From Candidatus Saccharimonadales bacterium (lineage in GTDB: Bacteria; Patescibacteriota; Saccharimonadia; Saccharimonadales; Saccharimonadaceae), in the NCBI GenBank assembly GCA_030145955.1, contig JASLCR010000065.1, positions 1-16,719 of the forward strand: 16,719 nucleotides of DNA, in the 5' to 3' direction. The position numbers and the translations under genes were made by a program. The notes under the pieces were generated by a model. The model was not told the origin of the DNA. It saw nothing but the letters and a program-made list of their open reading frames with translations, and made no database searches. This document shows positions 13,410 through 16,719 of the stretch, piece by piece. Positions within the stretch are counted from its first letter, which is position 1. Each line of letters begins with the position of its first letter.

Positions 13410-13415
13410 AGTAGC

Positions 13416-15944
13416 ATGACAAAACGTCTGGTACTGATAGACGGGATGAGCGTATTCTACCGCGGCTATTTTGCGATGCCAGGACTTAGTTTATCGGACG
13501 GCACGCCAACAGGTGGTGTGTATGGCTTTGCGAGCATTGCTATCGAAGTGATCAAGAAGCTTGAGCCCGACTATGTGGCAGTGGCGTGGGACAAATCGAA
13601 AACTGCGACCAGGAAGCGGAAAGAAATCTTTCCAGAGTATAAAGCTGGTCGTAAACGCCCACCAGAAGACTTTTTTGCCCAGATTCCTTTGCTACACGAG
13701 CTGCTCGGTAGTTTTGATTGGCCAGTACTTGAGCTGGACGACTATGAAGCCGATGATATCATCGGGACCATTTCAGTCGAAGCGGCCAAAAAAGATATCG
13801 AAACATGCGTGGTGAGTGGCGACTACGACATGATGCAGCTTCTTACACCTCATACGAGTGTGTATATCAACAAAAAGGGGAGCGACATGATGCGCTTTAC
13901 CGAGGCTGAGTTTGAAGAGAAATATGGGGTTAAGCTGCCACAATTTATCGACTACAAGGCGCTGGTTGGTGACTCATCTGATAATATTCCGGGTGTGCGT
14001 GGCATTGGGCCAAAAGCAGCGCAAACACTGCTTGGTGAATACAAAACACTTGATGGTATTTATGAGCATCTTGAAGAACTAAAAGGCGCACAGAAAACGA
14101 AGCTCGAAACAGACCGAGACAATGCATTCATGAGCCGCGAGCTTGCCAAGATTTGGTGTGATGCACCGATTGAACTGGACTGGAAAGAGGCGGATATTCA
14201 CAACACCGACCTTCCGGCGGTTGCCAAGAAACTGAAAGAATTTGAATTCCACTCACTTATCAAGCGTTTGCCAAAGCACATGCAGGAGGTTGCAGATACG
14301 AGTCTTTATTTCCACGAGTCTGAAGAAGTGAATCTGAAGGAAGTCGAATGGCCAGAACAGCCAATGATCGAGGGGCCGATCGTGCTTCATACGTCCGGCG
14401 ATGAACTATGGGTATCACTCACGCAGACGACACTGTCACGTAAAGCAATCGACGAAATCCCAACCAGTTTCTGGCGCGCGATCGAAATGGGTTTGGTGGT
14501 GAGTTACGACGTGAAAGCGGTGTATCATTTGCTCGCCAAGCATGGGGTGAGCGTGCGCTTTGATGCGATCCATGATGTACGTCAGGCAGCGTTCTTGCTT
14601 GATCCACTCCGGCGCGATAGAAGCTTGGCTGGACTTCTGGGTGGTGAGCTATCATCCCCAACTGAAGAAGTTGCGGCCACATGGCAAGTCTACGGCTGGC
14701 AAGTGAATGCTTTTGATGAAAAACCAAAGGTCAAAGATATTGCAGAGCGCTTTGATTTTCCTCTAATCTACCATCTGTTTATGATGGAGCACCGCGGCAT
14801 CAAGCTTGATCCGAAGCTGCTGGCCAACATGAGCCAGGAGCTAGGCGACAAGCATGCCAAGCTCGAACAAGAAATGTATACACTGGCAGGCTATGAGTTT
14901 AATATTGGCTCCCCGGCGCAGCTTTCTGAGGTATTATTTACGAAGTTGCAGTTGCCAACTATAGGGGTGAAAAAGGGTAAAAACGGCTATAGTACCGACC
15001 AAAAGACGCTCGATAAACTGCGTGGTCATCACCCAATTATCGAGCTGATTGAGCAGACGCGCGAGCTTGCCAAGCTCAAGAATACCTACGTCGATCCGCT
15101 GCCAGAACTTGCCGATGATGAGCACCGGCTTCATACGACGTTCAACCAAGATGTGGCTGCAACTGGGCGGCTATCGAGTGCGAATCCAAACCTGCAAAAC
15201 ATCCCGATTCGCAGTGATTTAGGCCGTAAGATTCGCGAAGCCTTTATCCCAGAAAAGGGCAATGTATTTGTCAGCGCTGACTATTCGCAGTTTGAGCTGC
15301 GCCTTGCAGCCGTGCTGGCTGGCGATCAGCAGATGATCGCCGATTTCAACAGCGATATTGATATCCATGCGAAAACTGCCAGTGATGTACTCGGCGTGCC
15401 ACTCGATCAAGTGACAAAGAGTCAGCGCCGCGATGCCAAGGTGATCAACTTTGGCGTACTGTACGGCATGGGCCCGCATGCACTTGCCCAAAATACCGGC
15501 ATGACATTTGCCGAGGCAAAGAATTTTATCGACCAGTATTTTGAACTGCGCAAACCAATTCGCGAGTACATCGATGCAACACTTGAGAAAGCAAAAACCG
15601 AAGGCTACGTCGAAACATACTATGGCCGCCGACGCCCGACGCCAGATGTAAACAGCAGTAACTTCATGGTGCGCGAGGCCGGTAAGCGTGCTGCCGCTAA
15701 TATGCCGATTCAGGGCACAGAAGCTGATCTGATGAAGCTGGCGATGATCGCCGTCGACGAAAAGATGGGTGATCTCGGCGAGCAAATCCTGCAGATTCAC
15801 GACTCGATCCTTATCGAATGCCCAGAAAAAAACGCCGAGAAAATTGGTAGGATTTTGAAAGAAACTATGGAAGCAATTGCACCCGAGCTGCCGATTAAGC
15901 TGAAAGTTGATGTGAGTATTGGTAAGAACTGGGGAGAGGTATAG
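13416..15944 (+). CDS. polA: DNA polymerase I, proofreading motifs lost
   Basis: Family A polymerase for Okazaki-fragment maturation and repair, 842 aa. The 5' nuclease domain (1-290) is intact: LIDGMSVFYRG, DDYEADDIIGT, VVSGDYDMMQL, and the H3TH NIPGVRGIGPKAA. The middle domain (about 300-460) is shrunken and lacks exonuclease motifs: the DxE site reads LHTSGDE, and the second and third acidic sites are absent. The polymerase domain has motif A ADYSQFELR (Asp622, Glu627), motif B RRDAKVINFGVLYG (672-684) and motif C QIHDSILIE (His795, Asp796, Ser797). So Asp622/Asp796 are kept, but the usual Glu after the motif C Asp is Ser, and the motif A Ile is Phe626. The downstream protease gene begins 4 nt after the stop. 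Confidence 0.96.
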   Translation: MTKRLVLIDGMSVFYRGYFAMPGLSLSDGTPTGGVYGFASIAIEVIKKLEPDYVAVAWDKSKTATRKRKEIFPEYKAGRKRPPEDFFAQIPLLHELLGSFDWPVLELDDYEADDIIGTISVEAAKKDIETCVVSGDYDMMQLLTPHTSVYINKKGSDMMRFTEAEFEEKYGVKLPQFIDYKALVGDSSDNIPGVRGIGPKAAQTLLGEYKTLDGIYEHLEELKGAQKTKLETDRDNAFMSRELAKIWCDAPIELDWKEADIHNTDLPAVAKKLKEFEFHSLIKRLPKHMQEVADTSLYFHESEEVNLKEVEWPEQPMIEGPIVLHTSGDELWVSLTQTTLSRKAIDEIPTSFWRAIEMGLVVSYDVKAVYHLLAKHGVSVRFDAIHDVRQAAFLLDPLRRDRSLAGLLGGELSSPTEEVAATWQVYGWQVNAFDEKPKVKDIAERFDFPLIYHLFMMEHRGIKLDPKLLANMSQELGDKHAKLEQEMYTLAGYEFNIGSPAQLSEVLFTKLQLPTIGVKKGKNGYSTDQKTLDKLRGHHPIIELIEQTRELAKLKNTYVDPLPELADDEHRLHTTFNQDVAATGRLSSANPNLQNIPIRSDLGRKIREAFIPEKGNVFVSADYSQFELRLAAVLAGDQQMIADFNSDIDIHAKTASDVLGVPLDQVTKSQRRDAKVINFGVLYGMGPHALAQNTGMTFAEAKNFIDQYFELRKPIREYIDATLEKAKTEGYVETYYGRRRPTPDVNSSNFMVREAGKRAAANMPIQGTEADLMKLAMIAVDEKMGDLGEQILQIHDSILIECPEKNAEKIGRILKETMEAIAPELPIKLKVDVSIGKNWGEV

Positions 15945-15948
15945 CATT

Positions 15949-16491
15949 ATGTCTATTGATAAACCATCATCACATGTTATGAGGCAAGGGCTAATGCGTG
16001 TAATCGAAGATGGAAACGTCCTTGATTTTTATCATGAGTCTGACGCTCGATTATATATTGGTGAGGTTGCCGTAAGGCAGGCGGGGCGATTAGATATAGA
16101 GGCTACCGCAAATAGAATAGGCATAGATCTAGAGTATAACGAAAGAATGATTTTTTATGGTAAGTATCTTCGTGGATCAGATTGGACAAATGAGACTGGA
16201 GTTCCACTAATTACGCTCAGTAGTATGGGAGAGCATTTGTATGGGATTGATCATACTTTTGGTCACGAAGTCGGACATCATTTTTTGGCAGAGGTTTTAG
16301 GTATGGATTTTGCGAGTACTCCTCACAATGACATTTCTGAGGTATTTTGTGAGATATTTGGCGCGCAGATGGCGGCACCCGGAGCGCGATCTGTGGAGAA
16401 TGTAGCCAGTGATGCCAAGAAGTATTACGGTATACCAGAAAACTACGCAGAGGCTATTTTGGATAAGTACGGGCGTGATGGATTTTTATAG
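15949..16491 (+). CDS. IrrE/ImmA-type zinc metalloprotease (M78-like)
   Basis: A 180-aa protein with HEVGH at 106-110 in TFGHEVGHHFL. After 20 residues comes SEVFCEIFGAQMAAP, which matches the spacing of the ImmA/IrrE pattern E-x2-A-x2-FA-x3-P, making Glu131 the likely third zinc ligand. In characterised members such proteases cleave a repressor to switch on stress or mobile-element genes. The N-terminal 90 residues are mixed, without a helix-turn-helix; no partner repressor lies within the window. The site GGGGAGAGG at the end of polA lies 9 nt upstream of the chosen ATG; the frame opens 10 codons earlier inside polA. It is AT-rich (21 of 60 GC in 16141-16200) with AGA/AGG codons, unlike polA (34 of 60 in 15301-15360), which suggests transfer. 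Confidence 0.75.
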   Translation: MSIDKPSSHVMRQGLMRVIEDGNVLDFYHESDARLYIGEVAVRQAGRLDIEATANRIGIDLEYNERMIFYGKYLRGSDWTNETGVPLITLSSMGEHLYGIDHTFGHEVGHHFLAEVLGMDFASTPHNDISEVFCEIFGAQMAAPGARSVENVASDAKKYYGIPENYAEAILDKYGRDGFL

Positions 16492-16511
16492 GAGTGAGTG
16501 AAATAAGACTT

Positions 16512-16629
16512 ATGGACAACAAAAAATATTGGCCAAAGGAAAATTATTCGAGCTTGTTCACTTAAAGACTTAAAGCAAGAAGAGCGGATTGCGTTGATAT
16601 TACTGCAATGGTTGGAAGGAAAGTCGTAA
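16512..16629 (+). pseudogene. broken small ORF, probable frameshift
   Basis: An ATG at 16512 opens 17 codons (MDNKKYWPKENYSSLFT) ending at TAA 16563-16565. Skipping the single base A16560 joins it to a downstream frame, LKDLKQEERIALILLQWLEGKS, ending at 16629, for a plausible protein of about 38 aa. The downstream frame alone has no start codon. This looks like a one-base insertion in a small gene, or a sequencing error; programmed shifting is less likely. Function unknown. Confidence 0.35.
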
Positions 16630-16642
16630 ATAGTCTAAAAGC

Positions 16643-16651
16643 TGATAAGAT
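16643..16651 (+). promoter_or_regulatory. possible leaderless promoter before the last gene
   Basis: Extended -10 TGA-TAAGAT (TAAGAT 16646-16651), ending 6 nt before the ATG at 16658; same spacing as dnaG, polA and the pilin gene. Confidence 0.4.
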
Positions 16652-16657
16652 GAAAAT

Positions 16658-16719
16658 ATGGACGATAACGAAAAAGCAAAACAATTTCTAAAAGATCAAC
16701 AATTCATGGTACTTGCGGT
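16658..16719 (+). CDS. start of an unknown gene, cut by window end
   Basis: An open frame of 20 codons starts MDDNEKAKQFLKDQQ and runs off the window, going into a hydrophobic strand (FMVLA). This helix-then-strand opening resembles the N-terminus of pyridoxamine 5'-phosphate oxidase-like (flavin-binding split barrel) proteins, but too little is visible for a firm call. There is no good Shine-Dalgarno site; the start is supported by the -10-like box upstream. Confidence 0.4.
   Translation, partial: MDDNEKAKQFLKDQQFMVLA

Noticed and set aside
15219..15947. 242-aa open frame on the minus strand across polA
   Set aside because: It is antisense to the conserved polymerase motifs of polA and has no ribosome site or recognisable domain; it is a by-product of codon bias.
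1..16719. Recoded UGA (Gracilibacteria/SR1 code)
   Set aside because: TGA is used as the stop of orn and other genes, and conserved Gly positions in motifs are encoded by GGN.
1..16719. CRISPR array, tRNA or rRNA gene, insertion sequence
   Set aside because: No regularly spaced repeats, cloverleaf-like segments, rRNA-like stretches or transposase-like frames were seen when reading both strands.

Overview
The window reads as an ordinary core-genome segment of a small-genome bacterium. My best guess is Candidatus Saccharibacteria (TM7) or a close Patescibacteria/CPR relative. This is inferred from gene style (compact ArgRS, short MscL, a UPF0200-like P-loop kinase, DnaG with a degenerate zinc module, PolA with a dead proofreading domain) and not from any marker comparison. 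TGA ends several genes (orn, the wHTH gene, a 46-aa ORF), so the UGA=Gly code of Gracilibacteria/SR1 is not in use. No rRNA, tRNA, CRISPR array or insertion sequence was found.

Layout. 1-762: the C-terminal glutaminase half of CTP synthase (pyrG), cut by the window edge, facing a type IV pilin-like gene (771-1310, minus). A divergent promoter pair at 1311-1406 serves the pilin and a 46-aa ORF (1437-1577). argS follows (1626-3254). 3255-3800 is a GC-rich accessory unit: a near-consensus promoter right after the argS stop, a possible 23-codon leader peptide, overlapping antiterminator/terminator hairpins, a small winged-helix-like gene, and a 14-bp inverted repeat. Then come mscL (3874-4260) and a terminator, followed by an FMN reductase - glutamate dehydrogenase - msrB operon (4367-6598). 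A convergent GC-rich gene of unknown function (6644-7204, minus) is next. orn and a yjbR/mmcQ gene (7302-8176) overlap by 4 nt and face a single-pass membrane protein (8173-8829, minus). dnaG-rpoD (8911-11737) form an operon. A UPF0200-like kinase (11802-12368, minus), an unknown 319-aa protein (12442-13401) and polA (13416-15944) follow. The right end becomes AT-rich: an IrrE/ImmA-type metalloprotease (15949-16491), a broken small ORF, and the start of another gene at 16658.

How it works together. The core content is information processing (argS, dnaG, rpoD, polA, orn), nucleotide and cofactor metabolism, and redox or osmotic stress genes (FMN reductase, GDH, MsrB, MscL).

Main points of interest: (1) DnaG has lost all four zinc-ligand positions; (2) PolA has no 3'-5' exonuclease motifs and carries HDS instead of HDE in motif C and DYSQF instead of DYSQI in motif A; (3) the attenuator-like leader before the winged-helix gene; (4) at least six genes whose -10 box ends 6-8 nt before the start codon without a Shine-Dalgarno sequence, pointing to leaderless mRNAs, while operon-internal genes have good Shine-Dalgarno sites; (5) intrinsic terminators placed inside the coding sequence of convergent neighbours.
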